The notes beneath the pieces are model-generated. The model was not told the DNA's origin, made no database searches, and saw only the letters and a list, made by a program, of their open reading frames with translations. From positions 35,603,896-35,667,895 of the forward strand of contig NC_067206.1 in assembly GCF_026262505.1 (NCBI RefSeq): a stretch of 64,000 bases of DNA. Reading direction: 5' to 3'. The position numbers and the translations under genes are program-made. Positions 27,101-36,443 of the stretch are shown here, in pieces; position 1 is the stretch's first letter; every line of letters begins with the position of its first letter. The stretch is from Trichomonas vaginalis G3 (lineage: Eukaryota > Parabasalia > Trichomonadida > Trichomonadidae).

Positions 27101-27431
27101 CGCAAACTATCAATTATCAATCAATTAGAGTGGAATCACTTCAAAATCATAAATCCTAGAGAAAAATAGATTAAAAATTAAATGATTTCTTTTCCTTTTG
27201 TCAAATAATATAGATAATAATGCTTGTAGATGCATATATACACACTATATTCCAGTATTTATATTTATTCATTCAGAATTCTTTTTTGACATTGTCAAAT
27301 AAACTTTTCAATCGCCGTTCCAAATTTCGAGCAGGAATGAAGTTTAGTTATTATTCGTGCACAAAAAAATAAATCCATATGTTCATAAAAAATAAGTCCT
27401 TCAGTTTTTCGAGTAACTTTTTTTTATTTTA

Positions 27432-27440
27432 AAAAGTGAC
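27432..27440 (+). promoter_or_regulatory. AAAAGTGAC box
   Basis: Complement of GTCACTTTT, here in the sense direction (AAAAGTGACACTT), 11 bp before the VPS26 ATG. Confidence 0.5.
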
Positions 27441-27451
27441 ACTTGGAGAAT

Positions 27452-28327
27452 ATGTTTGGTTTATTTACCCCAGACCCAGTAATCACTATTAAAATTGATG
27501 AGAATCCCAAGCTCAAAGATTACGCAACCAATATTCTTAAAACATCAAATCCAGTTTATACTGCAAAAGATAAAGTTACTGGCAAACTTGAAATTTTACC
27601 TCCCCCAGGCAAATTTGTTTCACATAAGGGTATAATTCTTCTTCTTGTTGGTGAGTACAGGCGTCCCGATGGCGAAACACTTAGCCGTTTCTTTGTCAAG
27701 CGTCAAGAACTCGTCCCTCCTGGTGATCTTAAGACTCCAATCAAAAACGACTTCGTTTTTGATGCTGTAGATTTCCCATGCTCAACTTACAAAGGCACTG
27801 CTGTTAATGCTCTTTATTATATTCAAGTCTTAGTTACTCACAGAATGATTGATCAGAAGGTTGAACAGCCATTCGATGTCGTCAAGTTTGACGATAGAGT
27901 TAAAGAGAAGTCAATTCACAATGAAGTTGGTATCAGAAACATTCTCCATATCGAATTCGTCTTTCCAAAGTCCCAATACGATATCAAAGAGGCAGTTGTC
28001 GGAGCAGTTTATTTCATTCTCATTAAACTGCGTATCGTTCATATGTCTCTTACTTTCTACAGAGTTGAAAATTATTCAAGTGACGAGGCTTACATCAAGA
28101 AGAAGACCGAATTAAAGACAATCGAGATCATGGATGGCGCCCCATGCCGTGGCGATCACATTCCAATCCGCTTCTTCCTTGGCGATCTTGATCTTTATCC
28201 TTACGAATCATTCAAAGCCTCAAAGTTGGTCGTCGAGCATTACCTCAGAGCTATTCTTATTGATGAGAATGGAAAGAAATACTACAAGCGCCTGAAAGTT
28301 ACTTTCGATCGCCTTCGTCCAGAATGA
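27452..28327 (+). CDS. VPS26: Retromer subunit VPS26
   Basis: 291 aa from the ATG at 27452, full length for the family. Arrestin-like subunit of the retromer, which retrieves cargo from endosomes. Clear family signatures: GIRNILHIEFVFPKSQYDI at mid-protein, AVVGAVYFILIKLRIVHM, and EIMDGAPCRGDHIPIRFFLG near the C-terminal lobe, followed by the usual FDL/LDLYP-type strand. The N-terminal lobe has the usual KLEILPPPGKFVSHKGI pattern. Codon use is more G+C-rich than the neighbours, as expected for a well-expressed gene. Confidence 0.96.
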   Translation: MFGLFTPDPVITIKIDENPKLKDYATNILKTSNPVYTAKDKVTGKLEILPPPGKFVSHKGIILLLVGEYRRPDGETLSRFFVKRQELVPPGDLKTPIKNDFVFDAVDFPCSTYKGTAVNALYYIQVLVTHRMIDQKVEQPFDVVKFDDRVKEKSIHNEVGIRNILHIEFVFPKSQYDIKEAVVGAVYFILIKLRIVHMSLTFYRVENYSSDEAYIKKKTELKTIEIMDGAPCRGDHIPIRFFLGDLDLYPYESFKASKLVVEHYLRAILIDENGKKYYKRLKVTFDRLRPE

Positions 28328-28516
28328 GAATCTGTATATGTTTTCCATTTGCGGATCTATCTATCGGCAAAAACATCATAATTTTTCACTAAACATACTA
28401 TTAAAATATGTCTTTAATTATTTGCCATAATTTACACTCATGATTAAGCATCAAAAAACAATAAAATCACTACACATAAAGAGAATAGATCAAAACATTA
28501 TAAAATATTTACAAAA

Positions 28517-29263
28517 TTAAAAATTACGGGGATTTGGAGGATTATTCTTCGTCTCGCGAACAGGTAATTGATCTGTTGTTTGAACAGATTTTCCATAAGC
28601 ACGCGATTGATATACAACACTCCTTGCATGGGCTTCGAAATACTCTTCATTTGGATTGCCATTAATTCGAAATAGAGTATTATGCAAAGCTGCAAGTAAG
28701 TGTGATAATTCTGGATTTGAACTTCTTGAATTTCTTGCTAATGATTCTAATTCTGCTCTCATTTCTTGACGAACTTTTTCGTTGGGTCCATTTTCGATTG
28801 CTATATCATTTTGAGTGTCATCATTCATCTCTGCTAGCTTGCGCTGCAATTCAAATTTCTTTTTAGGCAATTCTTTTAAGGATTTCAATTTTGGCACAAT
28901 TTCGTTTGTACTTGATAATCCGAGTTGATTTTTAATTGTGTCTTCAAATGTTATCATTCCATCTTCAATTCCTTTCTTGCTATCAACGCTTTTCTTATTT
29001 TGCTTTACTAATAAATCATGTTCTTCGGATAATTTTTCAGTATCTTTTGCTAATTGTAAAACTTTCTTTGCTTTTTCATTTTCTATGCCTTCCAGAATGC
29101 TGTAATCATGATCTATTAATTTTTGTTTCTGATCTCGAGCTTCAGCAAGTTTCTTCTTCAAAATATCAAAATCACGATTACCTACTTCTTTAATACGACT
29201 AATTTCATTACGTTGTTTTATTATTTTTTCGATTAGCGCCTTCTTTTGATCGCCTTCACTCAT
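28517..29263 (-). CDS. Coiled-coil protein, unknown
   Basis: 248 aa from the ATG at 29263 (MSEGDQKKALIEKIIKQRNE). Residues 1-175 are almost continuous coiled coil (RISRIKEVGNRDFDILKKKL-type heptads). The C-terminal part is less regular (SHLLAALHNTLFRINGNPNEE) and ends NPPNPRNF. No family recognised; a cytoskeletal or tethering role is possible. Its 3' end converges on VPS26, 189 bp apart. Confidence 0.75.
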   Translation of the reverse strand: MSEGDQKKALIEKIIKQRNEISRIKEVGNRDFDILKKKLAEARDQKQKLIDHDYSILEGIENEKAKKVLQLAKDTEKLSEEHDLLVKQNKKSVDSKKGIEDGMITFEDTIKNQLGLSSTNEIVPKLKSLKELPKKKFELQRKLAEMNDDTQNDIAIENGPNEKVRQEMRAELESLARNSRSSNPELSHLLAALHNTLFRINGNPNEEYFEAHARSVVYQSRAYGKSVQTTDQLPVRETKNNPPNPRNF

Positions 29264-29911
29264 TTTTAAACGGCCACAATTCAAAAAAAATTTAGAAAGT
29301 TATCATATTCTATTTTCGGACAATCTACTTTACGGGCTTGATTTTCACCCAAGTGGGTGTTGATATCTTTACTAAAATTCATGCTAATTATTTTGATATT
29401 CTTCTGAATCATCGGATTCTATTGTAAGGCTTCAATGTTTAAGCTGACTGATATGTACAATAAAGAGTTCAATGCAATAATAGAAATATGTCAAAAGAAT
29501 TCAGATCGATATTCGGTATTTCGATATTTTGTAATATGTTAAGTATTTCAATGTAAATAATATGCTGAAGATTAATCGATAAAAATCATGTAACTCAAAT
29601 TATATTCTTTTCATACTTTTATTATATTGATTTGAATCTAATTCTCATGAGCATAAAATGGAAGGATCAGCAATATATATTTTAATTGTCTCATTTTGTT
29701 TATTCGATTAATAAAAAGAATGCTCCCAAGAGAGTGATAATAAGAGATAAGAAATAAAATATTTTCCCAAAAATGCTAGACTAATGTGCGATAAAGAAAA
29801 TATATAGTGTGTATTTGGATACAAAGCATTTTATGCAATTTGGTGCTTTGTTTTCGTTTAATCATCGTAATAATAAAGAAACAAACATTTTTTCCTACTT
29901 TGTAAAAAAAG
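29264..29911. other. Intergenic, no gene seen
   Basis: AT-rich spacer between divergent genes. I see no ORF or RNA gene with support. Confidence 0.6.
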
Positions 29912-29920
29912 AAAAGTGAC
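29912..29920 (+). promoter_or_regulatory. AAAAGTGAC box
   Basis: AAAAGTGAC in sense orientation, 20 bp before the TAF12-like ATG. Confidence 0.5.
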
Positions 29921-29940
29921 AAGGTTTAGATCCTAAACAG

Positions 29941-30321
29941 ATGAATACCCCTCAGGATCAAGAAATGGCTCGACGCTACATCCCGCATTTAATTGATGTG
30001 AAACCGGATATAGCTAGAGAGTATACCATTACAGATCTACTTCATAAAATTGATCCGTCGGCTTCAATAGACCCATTAGCTGAATCTTTAATATTAGATA
30101 TTGCAGATGACTTCATTGATACAATTGTAACATTATCAGCAGATGCTGCAAAACTTAATAACAAACAAACATTAACGGCAGAAGATGCACATTATACTAT
30201 TACGAGTAAATTCGGCGATACGTCACCAGGTTCTTCAAGTTATGGTTCTAGAACACAGCGTGGTTGTATACCATCCGAAAATCATACAAAGATTCTAGAA
30301 ATGATTGGAAAATTTGAATAA
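29941..30321 (+). CDS. TAF12: TAF12-like histone-fold protein (TFIID/SAGA subunit)
   Basis: 126 aa. The histone fold is SIDPLAESLILDIADDFIDT followed by VTLSADAAKLNNKQTLTAED and AHYTI, matching the TAF12 pattern (LxxLxxxVxxELLLEIADDFVxxxxxxxxxLAKHRxSxTLExxDxxLHL). TAF12 pairs with TAF4 in TFIID. The N-terminus has a short helix (QDQEMARRYIPHLI), and the C-terminal tail is Ser/Gly-rich with SENHTKILEMIGKF. The family call is good; the human-type LHLERxWNxxIPG end is not conserved. Confidence 0.8.
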   Translation: MNTPQDQEMARRYIPHLIDVKPDIAREYTITDLLHKIDPSASIDPLAESLILDIADDFIDTIVTLSADAAKLNNKQTLTAEDAHYTITSKFGDTSPGSSSYGSRTQRGCIPSENHTKILEMIGKFE

Positions 30322-30522
30322 GGAAAAGAGTAATCATTCACGTTTTTTATTATTTTATGCTTGAATATAAATGATTTTTAATTTAAATATATTAATTAAT
30401 ATACTCAAAGCAAATTTTTGAAAAATTTCTAAATTTAATATCTTTATGAAGTTTTTATGATATGTTTATGGCTACTAAGTGATAGTGGATCGTTGTTTTC
30501 TATCTTCTAAGATATTGTCCAT

Positions 30523-30593
30523 CATGTAAACCTCGATGTCACTTTTGCGGTCGAGCGGAGCGAGGCCGCAAAAGTGACATCGAGGTTTACATG
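30523..30593. repeat. 71-bp palindrome P with GTCACTTTT in its arms
   Basis: Two perfect 28-bp arms (30523-30550 and 30566-30593) around a 15-nt spacer, TCGAGCGGAGCGAGG. The arm core is GATGTCACTTTTGCGG, so the host promoter 9-mer appears once on each strand inside the hairpin. The flanks add an imperfect CCATC/GATGG pair. Confidence 0.95.
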
Positions 30594-31286
30594 GATGGGT
30601 TCTATATATACAGCTTGACCGGTAGAAAAGCGGATCGATTTTTATCAATAATTGGACATTCTATTTTTAATAAAATAAACATATATTTATATGGGAAATT
30701 AGGAAGATCTGAAACTCAAAAATTCTTTTTGAATTTTAATATGATAAATATAATTGTGATAATATGTACATTACAAATAAAATATTAATTCGGAACAACG
30801 ATGAGATGTGATAAATTTGATTCTCTCAAAAATCGATTTTGGAGTTTTAATATTGATTTGCATCTTGAATGCATATAGGATATATAATAATTTTAAAACA
30901 TCAAAAAGTGACAATTTGCGGTTAGAAAAAGGTCATCAAAACACTTTTTAATGATTTGATTTAACATATGCATAGACCACCTCCTTGATATTTAACTTCA
31001 ATTTCCCGAAATGAAAAGGATTTGAACAAAAACGATTATTTTACGATCATTTTTTGTAAATTTTTTTAAATTGAGATTGACATCTCTAAAATCTTCTAAA
31101 AAATCCAAATATCAAATAAAATAATATTATTAAAATTCCTCTCAATTTAAAAAATTTTATAAATTGAGACTTCAATCTCTAAAATCTTCTAAAAAATCCA
31201 TATATCACAAAAACTCACAATATTATTTTTATTCTCAATTTCAAAATTTTTTTTGTACTGACTTTCTTTTTTCCTAACAGCAAGGC

Positions 31287-31315
31287 AGAAATTTGAAACG
31301 AAGTTTCAAATTTCT
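31287..31315. repeat. Hairpin A1, loop GAA
   Basis: Perfect 13-bp arms AGAAATTTGAAAC / GTTTCAAATTTCT with a GAA loop. In the second copy (32196-32224) the arms are identical but the loop is TTC. Confidence 0.95.
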
Positions 31316-31322
31316 CAATCTT

Positions 31323-31352
31323 GCATTCTGGGCACGTAAGTGCCCAGAATGC
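31323..31352. repeat. Hairpin A2, loop GTAA, with small hairpin A3 after it
   Basis: Perfect 13-bp arms GCATTCTGGGCAC / GTGCCCAGAATGC with a GTAA loop. The copy at 32232-32261 has the loop TTAC. A small hairpin GGCGC-GTA-GCGCC follows at 31358-31370 and is unchanged in the second copy. Confidence 0.95.
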
Positions 31353-31464
31353 TAAAAGGCGCGTAGCGCCGTCTCTGAATATCAAATTTATTATAATTAT
31401 TAATTTATGAAATTTCAAATAAAATCGATCTGTTATAACACACTGGTGCATGACAGCCTTGTCA

Positions 31465-31505
31465 TTCATTTCTATCGGCGCGCTCCGCGCGCCGATAGAA
31501 ATGAA
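31465..31505. repeat. Palindrome P' at the position equivalent to P
   Basis: Perfect 19-bp arms TTCATTTCTATCGGCGCGC with a TCC loop. It lies about 925 bp after palindrome P, the repeat period, but has a different sequence. Only its centre CGCTCCGC is shared, as the reverse complement of GCGGAGCG in P. Confidence 0.95.
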
Positions 31506-32195
31506 CGTGTATATATATACAAACACCTGGACACATTTCAAAAAGCATTGTAGAATCTGATTTTATTTCTATATTTTATAAAATTAATATATGTTTGTAT
31601 GGGAAATTCGGGAGATTCAAAACTCAAAAATTAAAACTCGATAATTTTAATATATCTTGATTCACATTTGTATGTAAATTAGTATCAACTTATTAACATT
31701 TATCAACTCCATGATTCAAATTTATTGATGTCAATAAAATTCATTTATATTATGAATATTAGACAATATATGGTATGTGTGTTCTGGTAACATTAAAATC
31801 TCATATACTGGCAATTTGGCACTTTTTGTCACTTTTCATGAAATTTCAGTTTTCCTAAACTTGATTTTAATAATTGTTTTAGAATGCTAATATAATGTAT
31901 AATTTATTTATCCAATCAAAATTTAAAAAAGTTCAGTATTTGCCATTTTAGACTTCAAGCTCGCGACACATTAACCGCTTTTTTAAAAATTGAGACTGAC
32001 ATCTCTAAAATCTTCTAAAAAATCCAAATATCTAATAAAATCATATCATTAAAATTCCTCTCAATTTTAAAATTTTTTATAAATTGAGACTTAGATCTCT
32101 AATATCTTCTAAAAAATCCATATCTCACAAAAAAAACTAAGTTTTATTTTCACATTCAATTTCCCCAAAAAAATCTTTTTACCTAACAGCAAGGC

Positions 32196-32224
32196 AGAAA
32201 TTTGAAACTTCGTTTCAAATTTCT
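32196..32224. repeat. Hairpin B1, loop TTC (flipped copy of A1)
   Basis: Same 13-bp arms as A1; the loop is TTC, the reverse complement of GAA. Confidence 0.95.
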
Positions 32225-32231
32225 CAAGCTT

Positions 32232-32261
32232 GCATTCTGGGCACTTACGTGCCCAGAATGC
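32232..32261. repeat. Hairpin B2, loop TTAC (flipped copy of A2)
   Basis: Same 13-bp arms as A2; the loop is TTAC, the reverse complement of GTAA. GGCGC-GTA-GCGCC follows as in copy A. Confidence 0.95.
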
Positions 32262-32682
32262 TAAAAGGCGCGTAGCGCCGTCACTGAAAATCAAATTTAT
32301 TATAATAATTATTTTATTATAAATCGACCTATTATAACATACTGGTGCAATACGTCAATTTATTTCACCTCTAAATCCAAAAAAACTTCAAATGAGATTA
32401 CATTACAGTCTTGTCTATTTATTTTATCTCCTTCTCTTGGCTGATTGAATTTAACTTTGCATCTCAACAAAACATACTATTCCTATCATTTTACAACTCA
32501 ATTACGAGATATAACGGAAATGATTTCATCCGAATTTCAAAATCCTAGTAAATTTTACAATATGAGCTGATTGATTATTTTCAAACGGAAATTTATAATT
32601 GTTCTATTTGAATTGGATCAAAATCATTTCTGATATTTTTTTGTAAACCATTAGATTGACATTTTATCAAAATTTTTTATTG

Positions 32683-33429
32683 ATGTTTCTCTTTGCCAAA
32701 CCCGAGTTCGGTGAGTTTTTCGATTTGAAGCGCGCAAATAAGGCTTGTCAGGAAGCTGACCAGGCATACTCCAAACAGATGTCAAAAGCTTTGAGCCATC
32801 CACTTGAATTATGGTCAAGAACATTAGATTCTTCTCTTTTGCCCAAAATGGCCGAAATTTATAAATGCTCACAGCAAATTACAGCTACCATTGCAGAAAA
32901 TGTTAAATCTACTGAATCTGTCTATGGCAATCTTCAAGATTTGACAGGACTTCGTGCGGAATTTCAACCAACGAAAGTTGCAAACCAAAAGATTCTAAAG
33001 CATGCTAAAGAAGCAGCTGCAAAAGTTGCTAAAACTGAAAAGGCATTAAATGATTTGCAAAAATCTAACGCATCTGCTGCTCAAATCGCTCGCGCTGAAG
33101 CTGAGCATCAGTCTGCCGTTGAAGCTGAAAGATCAGCAAGCTCAATTGCTCAAAGTTCCCAAAATGAATTCATTCAAAAATACAAAGACTACCAGCAGCG
33201 CTTTGTTTCTATCTTGGCTGCTTCCTATTGCGAAGCATCTACATTAAGAGCTAAAACTGCTTCATCACTTGCAGAAATTGGTGTCAAACTTGAAGGAATC
33301 GCTAATAGAATGAAAACAGAACCAGATGATGCCGCATTTGACGCACAGATTTTATCTGAAATGCAAAAACTAGAACCATTATTCAATGCAGACGCTGCAC
33401 AAGAAGATGCTGCCGCTCCAGAGCAGTAA
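32683..33429 (+). CDS. BAR-like helical protein
   Basis: 248 aa from the ATG at 32683 (MFLFAKPEFGEFFDLKRANK). Three long helices: residues 5-75, 80-165 (Ala/Lys/Glu-rich, VAKTEKALNDLQKSNASAAQ) and 170-225. Short hydrophobic sides are spaced as in BAR domains, and an acidic Ala-rich tail closes it. Length and the three-helix plan suit a BAR/IMD-like dimer that bends membranes, but the family call is by architecture, not by motif. The upstream in-frame codons are judged untranslated. Confidence 0.6.
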   Translation: MFLFAKPEFGEFFDLKRANKACQEADQAYSKQMSKALSHPLELWSRTLDSSLLPKMAEIYKCSQQITATIAENVKSTESVYGNLQDLTGLRAEFQPTKVANQKILKHAKEAAAKVAKTEKALNDLQKSNASAAQIARAEAEHQSAVEAERSASSIAQSSQNEFIQKYKDYQQRFVSILAASYCEASTLRAKTASSLAEIGVKLEGIANRMKTEPDDAAFDAQILSEMQKLEPLFNADAAQEDAAAPEQ

Positions 33430-33642
33430 CTATTAAAATGTTAGTATAATAAATAACTAAGTATTTTCACTCTCGAAATACAATATAACTGACTTTTAAA
33501 CCATATAAAATCTATGATAAATAAATATATTTTAATAATTAATTCGTAAACACCTATTAAAGCTATCTTATCTATCAAATTTTTGCTATAAAGATGATAA
33601 TTTATCGCTATGGTTTCCATTTTTGTAAATTGATTCTTATCA

Positions 33643-34125
33643 ATGTCTTTGAAAGAAGAAAATGAAAAACTTCGAAATAAAATTCAACAACTAAGCTTGC
33701 AAAGAAATCAAGAAATTCTTGATTTGCAGCATCAATTTGCAGATAAATACAAATCATTGCAAAAACAATCTAATTCTGAACAAGCTCAAAAATTACGTGA
33801 AGAAAACGAGAAACTTCATCAACAAATTAAAGAACTTACAGAGAAAAGTAATAATTTGACTCGAGAAATTAAAGAACTCACTGATCAGCAAAATACAATC
33901 AAGAATTCAATTGAATCGCTAAGATCACAAATATCTAGGGTTAAATCCGGGAAATCAGATCCAATGGATGAATTTTCGCAATTTATTGAACCATTCGAAA
34001 ACCAAATTAAAGAACTCACAGCAATACTGTCGCAGAAGCAGGCTGAAATAGAAAAACTTCAAAATACAGTTCATTTAGAATGTGACAAAAGAATACAATT
34101 GCAAAATGTGTTAGACAATACTTAA
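33643..34125 (+). CDS. Coiled-coil protein, unknown
   Basis: 160 aa, nearly all coiled coil from residue 1 to 155 (LREENEKLHQQIKELTEKSN), broken by a short Gly/Pro linker (KSGKSDPMDEF) near 105. No family recognised. It is expressed from its own short leader; same strand as the BAR-like gene, 213 bp downstream. Confidence 0.7.
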   Translation: MSLKEENEKLRNKIQQLSLQRNQEILDLQHQFADKYKSLQKQSNSEQAQKLREENEKLHQQIKELTEKSNNLTREIKELTDQQNTIKNSIESLRSQISRVKSGKSDPMDEFSQFIEPFENQIKELTAILSQKQAEIEKLQNTVHLECDKRIQLQNVLDNT

Positions 34126-34559
34126 TATCGATAGCAACACATTAAACATGCACGTTTATACATCTTTTCATACTCTGATTTACCAAATTTAATATATTTC
34201 AGAATATTTTATTAATTTTATGTTTGAAAATTCATGTATTCTAGTTAAAGATTCAAATACACTTTAGATCGCTAAAATTAGGCGGAATTGTATTCCATCA
34301 AACATATTTATTTGTTGTTTTTAACAATAAAAATTTATTAATCGCTAATTTACAATATAACAAAACAAAGTATATGTTATGACCATATACATCACTATTA
34401 CATGATAATAGATATATAAAAAAATAAAGGCATAAAAAATAATTCTAAATTTCTATGAATTATAGATTTTTTTGGGATCAAATCTATAAAGAAATTGTGA
34501 GTGTAATAAAAGCCGTTAAAGAATGTGTAAATCTTGTGTTTGAATTAAATAATTGTATA
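34126..34559. other. Intergenic, no gene seen
   Basis: Very AT-rich gap between convergent genes; nothing recognised. Confidence 0.6.
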
Positions 34560-34886
34560 TTATTGCTGCTGATGATATAAAAAAGGGATATTTCCAGTTG
34601 CAGCTGCCATGTAAGGTTGATTTCCCATCATTGGTGCAAGTAAATTTTGTCCATAAATTGGACCTTGAACTGGTTGCATCATTGGCTGTATTGTCTGTGC
34701 CTGACTTATTTGTGGTGGTAAATTCTTTGGATCACTTGGATTTGGTACTTGATCAAAATTTTGACCTGGAACGATGAAAGCTTTAATACTTTGCAGTGAC
34801 GAATCTACAATCTGTGCATAAAAGTGATTACTTTTTGATAAGTTAATAATTGCTTGTCCTAGATCATTCAGAGAAGCTTGCTCCAT
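34560..34886 (-). CDS. Small Pro/Gln/Met-rich protein, unknown
   Basis: 108 aa from the ATG at 34886 (MEQASLNDLGQAIINLSKSN). The N-terminal 45 residues form a helical unit (FYAQIVDSSLQSIKAFI). The rest is disordered and rich in Pro, Gln and Met (PMMQPVQGPIYGQNLLAPMM). TCATTTTTGATTTTA lies directly before the ATG. It is divergent with the SEC23-like gene, 81 bp apart. No family recognised. Confidence 0.6.
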   Translation of the reverse strand: MEQASLNDLGQAIINLSKSNHFYAQIVDSSLQSIKAFIVPGQNFDQVPNPSDPKNLPPQISQAQTIQPMMQPVQGPIYGQNLLAPMMGNQPYMAAATGNIPFLYHQQQ

Positions 34887-34967
34887 TAAAATCAAAAATG
34901 ATCTCCCTTAAATAATAAATCAGACCCTTTTAATATTTTTTGTCAAATTGTCATTTTTCATTTCATA

Positions 34968-36443
34968 ATGACTTTTCGATTCAACACAGAGTATTTTCCT
35001 CCAGAGGACAGTAAAGAAGTATTTGGATGCCTCCAAACTTCAAATATTCCGAGCAATGTTTCCTCAGAAACTTATGAATGGAAAAGATGTAAAAAATGCG
35101 AATGTTTGATGTTTCCTACAGAAGATAAAACAATGGAATGTCCAATATGCAATCCAACAGCAAAATATATATCGCAATCAATTAAAAAAGAAACAAATCC
35201 TGATGAAATTCACAAAATTTTCTATTTCATTTTCGATATTGACTTTCCGCTTGAAACTTCAACTGAAATGCTTAATTTATTTACTGAAAATTTACCTGAA
35301 AATGCAAAAGCCGTAGTTATGGCAATTTCTACAAATATTTATGTTTTGTATCAACATTATGGAGTTCCTCTCTTCGATAACATCGAAAATGACAAGCAGT
35401 TTACTCCTTCTTCATTTTATTTCCTTACAAAATCAGATATTTCTTCAATAATTCTTCCATCTCTTCCAGCTTTATATAATTTCGCTAAAGCTGATAACGA
35501 AATCGATATATTACTTCCTCTTTCAATTTCTAAGATGCAACTACCAGCAGATTATTGTCCACATTCAATTTTCTGTTTTACAAAGCGTGAAATCAAAACT
35601 ATTTCAGCAGTTAGCGCTTCACATATCGGAAGTACAATTGCCTCCATGGGTGGCATCATAAACTTCGGCGCTGCTCAATCTTTCAAGAGATTATCCGCGA
35701 TTTCGAAATTTTCTTTCGGAATTGTATTCCCGATATCCACATTCGTTCCTTCTACCATCAAAAAACTATTCACGGCATCAAAGCGCTTCACAACTTACTT
35801 CGTTCTACCAAGAGCTGTTGAAGCAACAAAAGTGACAGGCGGAGATGGAAGTGTCAGATTAACTCCGAATGTGAGCATTATTAACCTACTGAACTCGCGT
35901 GGCGCATCACTTAGATTCAATGTAGATTTCAGTGGTGATATTCCTGAGTCATTTTTGGTCGTAGAATGTACTGATTACGAAGGAAGTGCTTATTTAACAC
36001 TCCACAAGTTCAAATCGCCGAAAGATGATGAAGAATTTGCTAAATCTCTCGACCCTGATATTACAAAAGAGATTGTAGCTAAAGGAGCCGCATCTGATAT
36101 TTTGAGGATGGTATTTTCAGGAACGGAAGTTGCAACAGCCGTCAAAAAGACAAATACAGAGAAACTATTGGCAGGAACACCTGCAAATGGCGTTGGAGGA
36201 AAGCCAGATAAAGATACTCTTCAACTTTACTATTTGCTCCATAGAATGCCATGCAAAGATGCTCCACATGACGTGTGTAATGGAAAAGGCTATATTAATT
36301 ATCCTTCTCTTTACATTTTATCTTCTGAGAAACCAAAAGAGGTTTTGGAGCAGAATGACAGCATAGAATGGCCAATGGAGCTCCACATATTTGAAGATGA
36401 GGCAGCCCTCAAGTTGTTATTAGCGAACTTACAGTCTAAATGA
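34968..36443 (+). CDS. Divergent SEC23/SEC24-like protein
   Basis: 491 aa. A CxxC...CxxC zinc finger (RCKKCECLMFPTEDKTMECPIC, residues about 39-61) is followed by an alpha/beta vWA-like trunk (KAVVMAISTNIYVLY; SHIGSTIASMGGIINFGAAQ) and a beta-rich part (SIINLLNSRGASLRFNVDF). This is the domain order of COPII coat proteins SEC23/SEC24. It is shorter than typical SEC23, and the gelsolin-like end is not evident, so it may be a reduced paralogue. The leader is TCATTTTTCATTTCATAATG, an initiator-like element. Homology is inferred from zinc finger plus layout. Confidence 0.55.
   Translation: MTFRFNTEYFPPEDSKEVFGCLQTSNIPSNVSSETYEWKRCKKCECLMFPTEDKTMECPICNPTAKYISQSIKKETNPDEIHKIFYFIFDIDFPLETSTEMLNLFTENLPENAKAVVMAISTNIYVLYQHYGVPLFDNIENDKQFTPSSFYFLTKSDISSIILPSLPALYNFAKADNEIDILLPLSISKMQLPADYCPHSIFCFTKREIKTISAVSASHIGSTIASMGGIINFGAAQSFKRLSAISKFSFGIVFPISTFVPSTIKKLFTASKRFTTYFVLPRAVEATKVTGGDGSVRLTPNVSIINLLNSRGASLRFNVDFSGDIPESFLVVECTDYEGSAYLTLHKFKSPKDDEEFAKSLDPDITKEIVAKGAASDILRMVFSGTEVATAVKKTNTEKLLAGTPANGVGGKPDKDTLQLYYLLHRMPCKDAPHDVCNGKGYINYPSLYILSSEKPKEVLEQNDSIEWPMELHIFEDEAALKLLLANLQSK

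Larger units (their letters stand above)
30640..32350. repeat. About 920-bp imperfect tandem duplication, two copies
   Basis: Segments recur in the same order: 30661-30745 resembles 31565-31655 (TATGGGAAATT, ACTCAAAAATT), and 31060-31455 resembles 31980-32350 along nearly 400 bp (GACATCTCTAAAATCTTC, TAACAGCAAGGCAG and the hairpin trio). Offsets are about 905 and 915-920 bp. Within each copy a 75-80 bp unit (TCTCTAAAATCTTCTAAAAA) is itself duplicated. Copies differ by many substitutions, so the duplication is not recent. Confidence 0.85.
30322..32682. other. Gene-free region with tandem duplication and hairpins
   Basis: No convincing gene in 2.36 kb. The short ORFs here read through hairpins and repeats. 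The region contains an imperfect tandem duplication with a period of about 905-925 bp and at least six perfect or near-perfect GC-rich stem-loops, listed separately. Confidence 0.8.

Noticed and set aside
30591-30788. 65-codon ORF beginning in the right arm of palindrome P
   Set aside because: Its start lies in the hairpin arm, the composition is that of AT-rich spacer, and the related segment at 31.56 kb does not keep the frame.
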